Numbered from the stretch's first letter, positions 37,362 to 46,399 are shown. The stretch is 64,000 nucleotides of DNA from Pseudocitrobacter cyperus (GCF_039889165.1 NZ_JAYMYY010000001.1:124001-188000), one strand, 5' to 3'. The notes: generated by a model from the sequence alone, not told the origin. Translations and numbers: made by a program.

Positions 37362-38927
37362 ATGAAAATATTAGGCTCTCTTTTTATTAGCTGTCTGCTG
37401 ATGGCGACATCCGCGCTGGCCAGTCCTGCCGGGGATTATGGTAAGGCAAACCGCAGCCAACAGGCGCAACTGCTACAACAGTGGGCGCAAACGCCTGATC
37501 CTTCCCGCCTGACACTCTTACAGGCGCTGAGTCGTGAAACGGTGGTTGTGGATACGCAGGGGCAGCTCTTTTCACTGCAACAGGGCAAACTTATGCCGCT
37601 GGAAGGTAATGCAATACCGGCAGGCGTAACCAAAAAAGTTTTTATGAACAATCGCCTGCGCGGGATGGTGGCGAGCGCGCTGTCGGCGCATCAACTGGTC
37701 AACCCCGACGATAGCGTTCGCTTGCGCGCGGCGCAGGCGTTACAGAACAGCGCTCAGGCAGATCAGTTACCGTTCCTCAGCCAGCGTCTGGCAGAGGAAA
37801 AAGATGACGCAGTACATCAGGCGTTAGCGCTTGCGGTCGCCGGGTTGCAGTTGACCGACTCCCGCCCGGAAACGCGCCTGCAGGCCGTGGCATTACTGGG
37901 TGAGTCCAGCGACCCACAGGTGCAGGCGAGTCTGAGTCGACTCACTCAACCGGAAAACGAACCTGATGCGAAAGTGCGTGATGCCGCCGCCGACAGTCTG
38001 AAGCAGATCCAGCAGCGTCTGAAATGGGGGGAATGGCTGGGGCTGGCATTCAGCGGCATATCGTTAGGTTCAATCCTGCTGCTGGCGGCGCTGGGGCTGG
38101 CAATTACATACGGTCTGCTGGGCGTCATCAATATGGCGCATGGTGAAATGTTGATGCTGGGGGCTTATGCCACCTGGCTTGTGCAGGATCTCTTTGTGCG
38201 CTACGCGCCGGACTGGCTGGCATTTTACCCGCTGGCGGCGCTGCCGCTGGCCTTTGCCATCACCGCGGTGGCGGGCATGCTGCTGGAGCGCACGATTATA
38301 CGCCATCTTTACGGCCGACCGCTGGAAACATTGCTGGCGACGTGGGGGATCAGCCTGATGCTGATCCAACTGGTGCGCGTAACCTTTGGTACCCAGAACC
38401 TGGAAGTGGCAAACCCGGCGTGGCTTTCGGGTGGCTGGAATGTACTGCCCAATCTGGTGCTGCCGTACAACCGTATTGCGGTGATTATTTTTGTTGCGGG
38501 CGTGCTGGCGCTCACCTGGCTGCTGCTCAATAAAACGCGTCTTGGAATGAATGTGCGCGCCGTTACGCAGAACCGGCGTATGGCTGATTGCTGCGGTGTA
38601 CCGACCGGGCGCGTGGATATGCTGGCGTTTGGGCTCGGTTCAGGCATCGCCGGGTTGGGCGGTGTGGCGCTGTCGCAGTTGGGGAATGTGGGGCCGGAAC
38701 TGGGGCAGGGATACATTATCGACTCGTTCCTGGTGGTCGTTACCGGCGGTGTTGGGCAACTGGCTGGCACCGTGGTCGCCGCGCTGGGGCTGGGCGTCCT
38801 CAATAAGTTTCTTGAACCGCAGCTTGGCGCGGTGCTGGGTAAAATCGCCATCCTGGTGATGATTGTGCTGTTTATCCAGAAGCGTCCGCAAGGACTGTTT
38901 GCCTTCAAAGGGAGGGTGATTGACTGA
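37362..38927 (+). CDS. urtB: Urea ABC transporter permease UrtB
   Basis: LivH-type permease with the long N-terminal extension typical of UrtB (521 residues). A signal peptide (cleavage after ALA) and a periplasmic helical-repeat region of about 200 residues precede the membrane domain, which starts near residue 225 (GISLGSILLLAALGLAITYGLLGVINMAHGEMLMLGAY). Its TGA overlaps the ATG of urtC (TGATG), giving translational coupling. Confidence 0.94.
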   Translation: MKILGSLFISCLLMATSALASPAGDYGKANRSQQAQLLQQWAQTPDPSRLTLLQALSRETVVVDTQGQLFSLQQGKLMPLEGNAIPAGVTKKVFMNNRLRGMVASALSAHQLVNPDDSVRLRAAQALQNSAQADQLPFLSQRLAEEKDDAVHQALALAVAGLQLTDSRPETRLQAVALLGESSDPQVQASLSRLTQPENEPDAKVRDAAADSLKQIQQRLKWGEWLGLAFSGISLGSILLLAALGLAITYGLLGVINMAHGEMLMLGAYATWLVQDLFVRYAPDWLAFYPLAALPLAFAITAVAGMLLERTIIRHLYGRPLETLLATWGISLMLIQLVRVTFGTQNLEVANPAWLSGGWNVLPNLVLPYNRIAVIIFVAGVLALTWLLLNKTRLGMNVRAVTQNRRMADCCGVPTGRVDMLAFGLGSGIAGLGGVALSQLGNVGPELGQGYIIDSFLVVVTGGVGQLAGTVVAALGLGVLNKFLEPQLGAVLGKIAILVMIVLFIQKRPQGLFAFKGRVID

Positions 38928-40003
38928 TGAGCCAGCCAATAACACTGACATTAGCTCGCCGCGCACCGCGTGCGTCGGGAGCTTTAGCGGCACTGATTAT
39001 CGTCGCGCTGCTTACCCTGCCGTTTCTCGCGTTGCTGCCTGCCGGTCATCCGCTGGCGATTTCAACCTATACCCTGACGCTGGTGGGGAAAATCCTCTGC
39101 TATGCGGTAATGGCCGTCGCGCTGGATCTGGTGTGGGGCTATGCGGGGTTGCTGTCGCTCGGACATGGGTTGTTCTTTGCCCTTGGCGGTTATGCGATGG
39201 GAATGTACCTGATGCGTCAGGCATCCGGCGACGGTCTGCCGGCCTTTATGTCGTTCCTTTCGTGGACGGAACTGCCGTGGTTTTGGGCCGGAACGCAGCA
39301 CTTCGCCTGGACGTTGTGCCTCATTATTCTTGTGCCGGGCCTGCTGGCGCTGCTGTTCGGCTATTTTGCCTTTCGCTCGCGCATCAAAGATGTCTACTTC
39401 TCAATCATGACCCAGGCATTGACATACGCCGGTATGTTGCTGTTTTTCCGTAACGAAACGGGTTTTGGCGGCAATAACGGTTTTACTGGTTTCACCACCC
39501 TGTTGGGCTTTCCGGTCTCGGCGACGGGCACACGTATCGCGCTGTTTATCGCGACGGTGTTACTGCTGGTTGCGGCGCTGGCGACTGGCGTGGCGCTGAC
39601 GCGCAGTAAATTTGGCCGCGTATTGACTGGCGTGCGCGATGCGGAAAATCGCCTGATGTTCTGCGGCTACGATCCGCGTGGTTTCAAACTGTTTGTCTGG
39701 ACGCTCTCGGCGGTGCTGTGCGGACTGGCAGGCGCCCTCTACGTGCCGCAGGTCGGTATTATCAACCCCAGCGAAATGTCGCCAACTAACTCCATTGAGG
39801 CGGCAATTTGGGTGGCGCTTGGCGGGCGCGGTTCGCTGATTGGCCCGGTACTCGGGGCTGGTATTGTTAACGGCGCTAAAAGCTGGTTTACCGTTGCCTT
39901 CCCGGACTACTGGCTCTTTTTCCTGGGGCTGATGTTTATTCTGGTGACGCTCTTTTTACCGCGCGGCGTAATTGGCCTGCTCAAACGGAGGAAGCATGAC
40001 TGA
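38927..40003 (+). CDS. urtC: Urea ABC transporter permease UrtC
   Basis: LivM-type inner-membrane permease, 358 residues, about eight to ten helices. The family motif LDLVWGYAGLLSLGHGLFFALGGYAMGMYL lies near residue 65 and GSLIGPVLGAGIVNGAK near the end. It overlaps urtB by one base and urtD by eight, so the subunits are translationally coupled. Confidence 0.94.
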   Translation: MSQPITLTLARRAPRASGALAALIIVALLTLPFLALLPAGHPLAISTYTLTLVGKILCYAVMAVALDLVWGYAGLLSLGHGLFFALGGYAMGMYLMRQASGDGLPAFMSFLSWTELPWFWAGTQHFAWTLCLIILVPGLLALLFGYFAFRSRIKDVYFSIMTQALTYAGMLLFFRNETGFGGNNGFTGFTTLLGFPVSATGTRIALFIATVLLLVAALATGVALTRSKFGRVLTGVRDAENRLMFCGYDPRGFKLFVWTLSAVLCGLAGALYVPQVGIINPSEMSPTNSIEAAIWVALGGRGSLIGPVLGAGIVNGAKSWFTVAFPDYWLFFLGLMFILVTLFLPRGVIGLLKRRKHD

Positions 40004-40787
40004 TTCCCTCTTTACCCAGCCGCTGCCGCAGGATCGCTATCGCGGCAAAACCGACCCGGTGCTGCAACTGGAAAAGATCAATGTGACGTTCGATGGTTTT
40101 CGCGCGCTGACCGATCTTTCTCTCTCGATTGGCGTGGGGGAACTGCGCTGCGTGATTGGCCCCAACGGTGCCGGGAAAACCACGCTGATGGATGTGATCA
40201 CCGGTAAAACCCAGCCAGATAATGGCCGAATTTTCTACGACCAGGATATCGACCTGCGCACGCTTTCACCCGTTGAGATCGCCCGCGCGGGTATTGGCCG
40301 TAAGTTTCAGAAACCGACGGTGTTTGAGGCATTGACGGTGGTGGAAAATCTGGAAATTGCACAGAAGTGCGATAAATCCGTGTGGCACAGCCTGCGGGCG
40401 AAGCTGAACGGCGAACAGCGGGATCGCATCAGCGAGGTGCTGCAATTACTGCGGCTGACGGAGTTCAGTAAGCGATCGGCGGGGTTATTGTCGCACGGGC
40501 AAAAACAGTTTCTGGAAATTGGCATGCTACTGGTGCAGGAGCCGCATCTGCTGTTGCTGGATGAACCTGCGGCCGGGCTGACGGATGCGGAGACAGACTA
40601 TATCGCCGAACTGTTTCGTCGCCTTGCGGGGAAGCACTCCCTGATGGTGGTGGAACATGATATGGGCTTCGTGGAGAGCATCGCTGACCATGTCACGGTG
40701 CTGCATCAGGGGCAGGTACTGGCAGAAGGCTCGTTGCGCGATGTACAGGCAAACGAGCAGGTCATCGACGTTTATCTGGGGCGCTAA
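39996..40787 (+). CDS. urtD: Urea ABC transporter ATPase UrtD
   Basis: LivG-type ATPase of 263 residues. Walker A IGPNGAGKTTLMDVITG, signature LLSHGQKQFLEIGMLL (ABC signature variant LSHGQ), and Walker B HLLLLDEPAAGL are visible, then the switch His in VVEHDM. The ATG at 39996 has GGAGGAAGC upstream; the frame from 39972 is longer but lies inside urtC. One base separates its stop from urtE. Confidence 0.94.
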   Translation: MTDSLFTQPLPQDRYRGKTDPVLQLEKINVTFDGFRALTDLSLSIGVGELRCVIGPNGAGKTTLMDVITGKTQPDNGRIFYDQDIDLRTLSPVEIARAGIGRKFQKPTVFEALTVVENLEIAQKCDKSVWHSLRAKLNGEQRDRISEVLQLLRLTEFSKRSAGLLSHGQKQFLEIGMLLVQEPHLLLLDEPAAGLTDAETDYIAELFRRLAGKHSLMVVEHDMGFVESIADHVTVLHQGQVLAEGSLRDVQANEQVIDVYLGR

Positions 40788-40788
40788 T

Positions 40789-41487
40789 ATGTTGCAGGTT
40801 CAGGATCTCAATCAGTATTACGGCGGTAGCCACATTCTACGTGGCTTATCCTTCGACACTACCCCGGGAGAAATTACCTGTTTATTGGGGCGTAACGGCG
40901 TCGGGAAAACCACGCTGCTAAAGTGTCTGATGGGGGTGATCCCGGCGAAATCGGGCACCATTCAGTGGAAAGGGCGCGTTATCAATGGCGCAAAGCCGCA
41001 CCAGCGCGTCCAGCAGGGAATTGCTTACGTACCGCAAGGGCGCGAGATTTTCCCGCGCCTGACGGTGGAAGAAAACCTGTTAATGGGCCTGGCGCGCTTT
41101 TCTGGTCGGGATGCTAAAGCCGTACCGGAAGAGATTTATCAACTCTTTCCGGTGCTGCGAGAGATGAAACAGCGCCGCGGCGGCGATCTCTCCGGCGGGC
41201 AACAGCAGCAACTGGCAATCGGCCGCGCGCTGGCCTGTCGGCCTGAACTGCTGATTCTTGATGAACCGACGGAAGGGATTCAGCCTTCAGTGATCAAAGA
41301 GATTGGCGCAGTGATCAGAAGCCTGGCTAATCGTGGTGATATGGCTATTTTGCTGGTGGAACAGTTCTACGACTTCGCCGCGGAACTTGCGGACAATTAC
41401 CTGGTGATGTCGCGCGGAGCGATTATCCAGCGCGGACGTGGTGATGAGATGGAGGCCCAGGGGGTGAGGGGGCTGGTGGCGATTTAA
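40789..41487 (+). CDS. urtE: Urea ABC transporter ATPase UrtE
   Basis: LivF-type ATPase of 232 residues. Walker A LLGRNGVGKTTLLKCLMG, signature GGDLSGGQQQQLAIGRAL, Walker B LLILDEPTEGIQ. The ATG at 40789 follows the urtD stop by one base; an in-frame start at 40657 lies within urtD and is rejected. Last gene of the urea module. Confidence 0.95.
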   Translation: MLQVQDLNQYYGGSHILRGLSFDTTPGEITCLLGRNGVGKTTLLKCLMGVIPAKSGTIQWKGRVINGAKPHQRVQQGIAYVPQGREIFPRLTVEENLLMGLARFSGRDAKAVPEEIYQLFPVLREMKQRRGGDLSGGQQQQLAIGRALACRPELLILDEPTEGIQPSVIKEIGAVIRSLANRGDMAILLVEQFYDFAAELADNYLVMSRGAIIQRGRGDEMEAQGVRGLVAI

Positions 41488-41526
41488 CGCAATGCTGGGG
41501 GCGGATTAGCCCCCCGGCATCTCTTG

Positions 41527-41706
41527 TCATTTGTGCGGGTTATCCTCTTCCTTGAGGTTTTCAGTTAATGCCCTATTGGCATAATCGCCAACAGATTGCC
41601 CTTTGTTTGTTGCGGCCTGGATCAACATTTTTTTCTGCTGAGTGTTCGGTTTAAAGGTAACGGGCTGGCCTACGATAAACCGTTCCTGATAGGCGGCTTT
41701 TAACAT
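41527..41706 (-). CDS. Small ribbon-helix-helix-like protein
   Basis: A 59-residue frame too short for most gene callers. The stretch PVTFKPNTQQKKMLIQAA followed by NKGQSVGDYANRALTENL fits a ribbon-helix-helix fold (strand, then helices around the Gly-Gln-Ser turn), as in antitoxins and plasmid regulators. GGAGG lies 7 bases before the ATG. Its ATG overlaps the stop of the upstream 67-residue gene (ATGTTAA), indicating translational coupling. No exact family recognised. Confidence 0.6.
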   Translation of the reverse strand: MLKAAYQERFIVGQPVTFKPNTQQKKMLIQAATNKGQSVGDYANRALTENLKEEDNPHK

Positions 41707-41903
41707 TTTGCATCCTCCTGCGCTTTTTCCAGCACGAGCTGTTTTGCCAGCTTGGTAGGGGTTATACGATGCTTCTGCTCAGGTACGATCGCCTGTATCC
41801 GCTTTAACTGGCGGTTTAAAAGATGAACTTCGTACTCTGTCTGCGGCACTACGGTGACGTAGTTACCCCCGTTATCAATCGTTGTTTTTGCTGATACTGG
41901 CAT
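41700..41903 (-). CDS. Small protein of unknown function, coupled to a ribbon-helix-helix-like gene
   Basis: 67 residues, MPVSAKTTIDNGGNYVTVVP at the start, then a basic helical half (NRQLKRIQAIV, TPTKLAKQLVLEKAQ). It looks like a small DNA-binding or antitoxin-type protein, but I do not recognise the family. AGGAG lies 8 bases before the ATG. It overlaps the next gene and is divergent from the unknown 482-residue gene at 42203. Confidence 0.6.
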   Translation of the reverse strand: MPVSAKTTIDNGGNYVTVVPQTEYEVHLLNRQLKRIQAIVPEQKHRITPTKLAKQLVLEKAQEDAKC

Positions 41904-42150
41904 CGTTTTTCTCCTGGCTTGCCGATCTTATCGATATGTTGAGGTTCACGTATAAGGTTATCCATCCATCAACCAAAAAGAGATTACATAAAGTTAAAAA
42001 TGTAGTCAATATCAATGACTTGCGTCATATTTAATGTTTTTTTTGGTGTATCTGGGTATTGTTTTTAAAATATTTGCCTTTTTCATTACCCTTTTTAGTT
42101 TATGGAGAGGTTTTTATTGAAAATTTTCTATTTTAATAAGTTAAAATGGT

Positions 42151-42189
42151 ATGATTTTTGGATGGGGTTTTCGGGGGATAGCGAAAACT
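42151..42189 (+). promoter_or_regulatory. Candidate promoter and operator of the HEPN-like gene
   Basis: An extended -10 (TGG-TATGAT, hexamer at 42151-42156) is followed by the inverted repeat GTTTTCG-N8-CGAAAAC (42168-42189), directly before the Shine-Dalgarno AAGGGG. A repressor binding the repeat would block transcription start or translation. Confidence 0.4.
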
Positions 42190-42202
42190 AAGGGGATAAA
42201 AA

Positions 42203-43651
42203 ATTAATCAGAATCAGCGATACAAAAAAATTCCTGGCATCGATGTCAAAGCACTGAACAAAAGCATCCAGAACATCCATAAAATGGCCTGGGAACAGGT
42301 GCTTTTGTTAGCGATCTTTTCGCGGCAACAGTATCTCTTTGCCGATGCACAAAACTTCCGCAACCGAATGATGCTTGTCCATGAGGCGCTAAAATGTAAG
42401 GACGTCTGTGGTGATGTTCTGAAACGGCTGGATCAGGGCAAAGGCAGCAATGACATCCTGGAAATGCTGTTTCAGCATCCGAGCATCTGGAGAAAGTCAC
42501 TTCTGCATGCCATTGAGGAGAAAGGAATTGCGTTCAAGGCCGACCAGGGACGTTGCCCTTATTCTTATTACGCCATGTATATGATTTTACGCGATCCTGT
42601 CAGGGTGTTTCAGTCGCTTCGCGGGTTAGAATCGTTGTCCGTTAATGAACGGGTTGTTAAAACGTATCAACGTTTACATGCCGGGCCATTCAGGATGCCC
42701 TTCAATACCAGCCCTTTGCATGCGGATGACCTGACGCTGGATGCGTTAGTTGATCTTCTTGAAGAAAATGGCAACCCGGTTAAAGGGGAAGAATTAACTT
42801 TAGAGGTTAAGGGGCAGTTGGCCACGGATATTGGTCGTTATTTACGTGGCGCATTTGAATATCTTACCTGGCATCACCCCGACCAGCCGTTGAGGTATGA
42901 ACCCGCAACGCTCTTCAGGGATATGTGTACCACGACACGAGATCGACAAACGTTAACACTCAGTTTTGATGTTACCCAACTGGACAACCTGGTCAATCTT
43001 GGGCAGATCGAGAGTGTCATGGCGGGAGTTAAATCGGAAATCCTCAACGCATTTAATCACTCTCCGGCCGTTAGATTCTCAGGACAGCCCGAAAATCAAA
43101 ATTTTGCCAGCGTGATAGATTCGCTTAGCGACTGGTATATGACTGTGAATACCGGGTTGTTAAAAAAAATCGAACGTGTACCGCAATTGATCGCCGCTGT
43201 GCTGGATTTCGACCTGCGCTATGAAATCGGCGTGGGAGATCGCTATTGGGGGAGCGTCCCCCTGAGCCAGTTTAGATTCAGGCTTATATCTCGCGATTAC
43301 AACCAACTCGTGTCAGGCATTATTCGTCATAAACTATATCTTGCCGCTCAATACAGCGATCTTGCTGACGTTTCGCTGTTCACCTATCAGAGCGTGGATG
43401 AATTTCTTGAGCGGATTGCGAATACGGAAGATAACCCGTTGCCAGTATCGACATTAATGAAAACCTGGGCCGATCCAGAACCTGGGCCGATGATTGAAAG
43501 ATTTAAAAAACTGCCTGCCTGGCTTAAGCCCTCTAAACAGAAAGAGTATGCGAAGGATAAGATCGCGCAGCAACGCCGTAAAAGTCAGGATTGCCCTTAT
43601 CCCATCAACTCTTTGTTTCCATTACCGCTCTGGGCAACCTTAAAAGAATAA
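42203..43651 (+). CDS. Unknown protein with a HEPN-like motif (probable AUU start)
   Basis: Large cytoplasmic protein I do not recognise. The ATG at 42284 has no ribosome-binding site, whereas AAGGGG lies 7 bases before an in-frame ATT at 42203. The 27 codons between look coding (NQNQRYKKIPGIDVKALNKS), so an AUU start giving 482 residues is preferred over 455. FRNRMMLVHEALK near residue 55 matches the HEPN ribonuclease motif R-x4-6-H (compare the FRN..LVHEY motif of HepT toxins). The C-terminus is basic and Pro-rich. It is divergent from two small regulator-like genes, so a toxin-type role is conceivable but unproven. Confidence 0.65.
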   Translation: MNQNQRYKKIPGIDVKALNKSIQNIHKMAWEQVLLLAIFSRQQYLFADAQNFRNRMMLVHEALKCKDVCGDVLKRLDQGKGSNDILEMLFQHPSIWRKSLLHAIEEKGIAFKADQGRCPYSYYAMYMILRDPVRVFQSLRGLESLSVNERVVKTYQRLHAGPFRMPFNTSPLHADDLTLDALVDLLEENGNPVKGEELTLEVKGQLATDIGRYLRGAFEYLTWHHPDQPLRYEPATLFRDMCTTTRDRQTLTLSFDVTQLDNLVNLGQIESVMAGVKSEILNAFNHSPAVRFSGQPENQNFASVIDSLSDWYMTVNTGLLKKIERVPQLIAAVLDFDLRYEIGVGDRYWGSVPLSQFRFRLISRDYNQLVSGIIRHKLYLAAQYSDLADVSLFTYQSVDEFLERIANTEDNPLPVSTLMKTWADPEPGPMIERFKKLPAWLKPSKQKEYAKDKIAQQRRKSQDCPYPINSLFPLPLWATLKE

Positions 43652-43658
43652 TGACTCA

Positions 43659-45236
43659 TCATGAGCCCGCTTTCAGCCGTCGCCAGAATGTGGTGCGGCT
43701 GACGCCCAGATAGCGGGCTGCTGCCGCGCGATCGCCGCCGAACTGTGCCAGCACATCGCTGGCTGATTGCATACTGGCGGGTGGGCTATCCGCTGCGAAT
43801 AATTCCGGAAGCAGAGCCGGGAGATCGCGCTCATCGCTGAGTATTTCGCTGCTTAATAACAGCGCCAGTCGTTCGGTGATGTTACGCAATTCCCGGATAT
43901 TTCCCGGCCAGGGGTAGCGAAGCAGCGGCGGCAGGCAGTGGGCGATGCGATGTTGCAGCATGTCGTTTAGCGGCGAATCCAGCGCTGCCAGCGATTGCGT
44001 TAAGTAGCGTCGCGCCAGCAGGGCGATATCCTCACCGCGTTCACGCAGCGCAGGAATACGCAGACGCAGCGCGCTGAGACGGAAAAAGAGATCGGCGCGA
44101 AATCGACCGTCAGCGATAGCCTGTCGCAGATCGCAGTGGGTGGCGCTGATTACGCGAAATTCCACCGCCAGTGGCTGCTGCCCGCCGACCCGGGTGACGC
44201 GTTTTTCTTCCAGTACACGCAATAGCCGGGTTTGCAGATGCAGCGGCATTTCGCCTATTTCATCCAGAAACAGTGTGCCGCCGTTGGCGGTTTCCAGTAA
44301 ACCACTGCGCCCGCCGCGTCGTGAACCGGTAAACGCGCCTTCTTCATAGCCAAACAGTTCCGCTTCCAGTAAGGACTCGGCAATCGCCCCGCAGTTGATG
44401 GCGACAAAGGGCGGCTGGCGGCGTCGGCCCTGGCGGGCAAAGTACTCCTGATGCAGTGCCTGTGCCGCCAGCTCTTTCCCGGTGCCGGTTTCTCCCTCGA
44501 TTAATACTGCCGCCGGGGAGCGGGCATAGAGCAGGATGGAGCGCCGCACCTGTTCCATAGCCGCTGATTCACCGATCAGATCGCCCAGCCCGTAGCGGGC
44601 GCGCAACGTGTCGAGGCGCTCGTGGCTTCGCGGAGCGGCTGTAAGCGCCATGCGCGTCATCTCCAGCGCGTCGCTGAATGCCTGGCGCACCGTGGCGGCA
44701 GAGTAGAGAAACACCGCCGTCATCCCGGCTTCTTCCGCCAGTTCCGTCACCAGCCCCGCGCCAACCACAACGTTGATGCCGGCGGCTTTGAGTTCGTTAA
44801 GCTGGCTGCGGGCATCCTCTTCAGTAACGTAGCTGCGTTGATCGAGCGGTAGCTGGAAACTTTTCTGAAACTCCTGGAGCGCAGGAAGGGGCGTTTTGTA
44901 GGTAATGACGCCAATTCTGTTGCCAACGCGGCGTGCTTTTCCCAGCGCCTGTAGCAGGTCGAAGCCTCCCGGGCGAATCAGAATAACCGGGACAGAAAGG
45001 CGACTTTTCAGATACGCGCCGTTAGAGCCTGCGGCAATGATAGCGTCGCAGTGTTCGGTGGCGAGTTTCTGGCGGATGTACTGCACCGCCTTTTCGAACC
45101 CAAGCTGAATAGGGGTAATAGTCGCCAGATGGTCAAACTCCAGGCTGATATCGCGAAACAGATCAAACAGACGCGTGACGGAGACTGTCCAGATAACCGG
45201 TTTTGTGCCTGCTGGCTGGCTAAAGTTGTCGGTCAT
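43659..45236 (-). CDS. prpR: Propionate catabolism activator PrpR
   Basis: Sigma-54-dependent activator that responds to 2-methylcitrate and turns on prpBCDE. An N-terminal PrpR sensory domain (about 1-190) precedes the AAA+ domain: Walker A GETGTGKE, the GAFTGS sigma-54 loop, and Walker B GGTLFLDEIGEMP. A C-terminal Fis-like helix-turn-helix follows (GDRAAAARYLGVSRTTFWRRL). 525 residues. Divergent from prpB; binding sites and a sigma-54 promoter are in the shared region. Confidence 0.96.
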   Translation of the reverse strand: MTDNFSQPAGTKPVIWTVSVTRLFDLFRDISLEFDHLATITPIQLGFEKAVQYIRQKLATEHCDAIIAAGSNGAYLKSRLSVPVILIRPGGFDLLQALGKARRVGNRIGVITYKTPLPALQEFQKSFQLPLDQRSYVTEEDARSQLNELKAAGINVVVGAGLVTELAEEAGMTAVFLYSAATVRQAFSDALEMTRMALTAAPRSHERLDTLRARYGLGDLIGESAAMEQVRRSILLYARSPAAVLIEGETGTGKELAAQALHQEYFARQGRRRQPPFVAINCGAIAESLLEAELFGYEEGAFTGSRRGGRSGLLETANGGTLFLDEIGEMPLHLQTRLLRVLEEKRVTRVGGQQPLAVEFRVISATHCDLRQAIADGRFRADLFFRLSALRLRIPALRERGEDIALLARRYLTQSLAALDSPLNDMLQHRIAHCLPPLLRYPWPGNIRELRNITERLALLLSSEILSDERDLPALLPELFAADSPPASMQSASDVLAQFGGDRAAAARYLGVSRTTFWRRLKAGS

Positions 45237-45279
45237 GGCGGCTAACCTGCGTTGAAGAGACCTGATCTGTTGTAGTTGT

Positions 45280-45325
45280 GTTTCAGCGATGTTTCAAAGA
45301 TTGCGGTTGAAACATGCTCTGAAAC
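45280..45325. promoter_or_regulatory. Nested inverted repeats, candidate PrpR enhancer sites
   Basis: A perfect 9-base inverted repeat ATGTTTCAA-N9-TTGAAACAT (45289-45315) is flanked by an outer GTTTCA at 45280 and TGAAAC at 45320. It lies about 120-165 bases upstream of the sigma-54 promoter, a normal place for an activator-binding enhancer. Confidence 0.6.
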
Positions 45326-45444
45326 GTTAGCTGAAGCGCTTTAATCCTTTGAAGGGGAATTACGGCCTCGGGGTGATTTTTAACATGCTGTTTTTGTGGG
45401 TTATTTGATGATTTCTACTGTTTTGTGAACCTGCGCGGCTGTCC

Positions 45445-45460
45445 TGGCACACCGCTTGCT
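45445..45460 (+). promoter_or_regulatory. Sigma-54 promoter of prpBCDE
   Basis: TGGCACACCGCTTGCT carries exact TGGCAC and TTGCT elements with correct spacing, 48 bases before the prpB ATG. Confidence 0.85.
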
Positions 45461-45508
45461 ATTTAGTTGTTAAATCAAAACAACATTTAAATAACAATCG
45501 GAGGGTGC

Positions 45509-46399
45509 ATGGGTATTCAATCACCGGGGCTGGCGTTTCGTCAGGCACTGAGTAAAGAAACACCGCTGCAAATCGTGGGTACCATTAACGCCAACCACGC
45601 GCTACTGGCACAACGCGCCGGGTTTCAGGCGATTTATCTTTCCGGTGGCGGCGTGGCGGCGGGTTCCCTCGGCCTGCCAGATTTAGGTATCACCGGGCTG
45701 GATGATGTGTTGACGGATATCCGTCGTATCACCGACGTCTGTTCGTTGCCGTTGTTAGTGGATGTCGACAGCGGTTTTGGCGCGTCGGCGTTTAATGTAG
45801 CACGCACCGTAAAATCGGTGATTAAAGCGGGGGCGGCAGGGTTACATATTGAAGACCAGGTGGGCGCAAAACGCTGCGGTCATCGCCCGAATAAAGAGAT
45901 TGTATCCACACAAGAGATGGTCGATCGCATTAAAGCCGCTGTGGATGCCCGCACCGACCCGGATTTCGTGATTATGGCGCGAACCGATGCGCTGGCGGTG
46001 GAGGGGCTGGAGGCCGCTATCGAACGCGCCCGCGCCTATATCGAAGCCGGGGCGGACATGCTTTTCCCCGAAGCTATTACCGAACTGTCGATGTATCGCC
46101 AGTTCGCCGACGCCGTAGAGGTGCCGATTCTTGCCAATATCACCGAGTTTGGCGCCACGCCGCTGTTCACCACCGACGAACTGCACAGTGCGCATGTGGC
46201 GATGGCGCTCTATCCGCTGTCGGCGTTTCGCGCCATGAATCGCGCCGCGGAACGGGTCTACAACGTGCTGCGTCAGGAAGGAACGCAAAAGGGCGTTACC
46301 GACATCATGCAAACCCGCAATGAACTCTACGAAAGCATCAACTACTACCAGTTTGAAGAGAAACTCGACGCCCTGTTTGCCAGCAAACGCGGCAAGTAA
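45509..46399 (+). CDS. prpB: 2-methylisocitrate lyase PrpB
   Basis: Cleaves 2-methylisocitrate to pyruvate and succinate, the last step of the 2-methylcitrate cycle. An isocitrate-lyase-type barrel with the active-site loop KRCGHRPNKE (catalytic Cys) and the metal-binding DVDSGFG and EDQ segments. 296 residues; GGAGG precedes the ATG. First gene of prpBCDE. Confidence 0.97.
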   Translation: MGIQSPGLAFRQALSKETPLQIVGTINANHALLAQRAGFQAIYLSGGGVAAGSLGLPDLGITGLDDVLTDIRRITDVCSLPLLVDVDSGFGASAFNVARTVKSVIKAGAAGLHIEDQVGAKRCGHRPNKEIVSTQEMVDRIKAAVDARTDPDFVIMARTDALAVEGLEAAIERARAYIEAGADMLFPEAITELSMYRQFADAVEVPILANITEFGATPLFTTDELHSAHVAMALYPLSAFRAMNRAAERVYNVLRQEGTQKGVTDIMQTRNELYESINYYQFEEKLDALFASKRGK

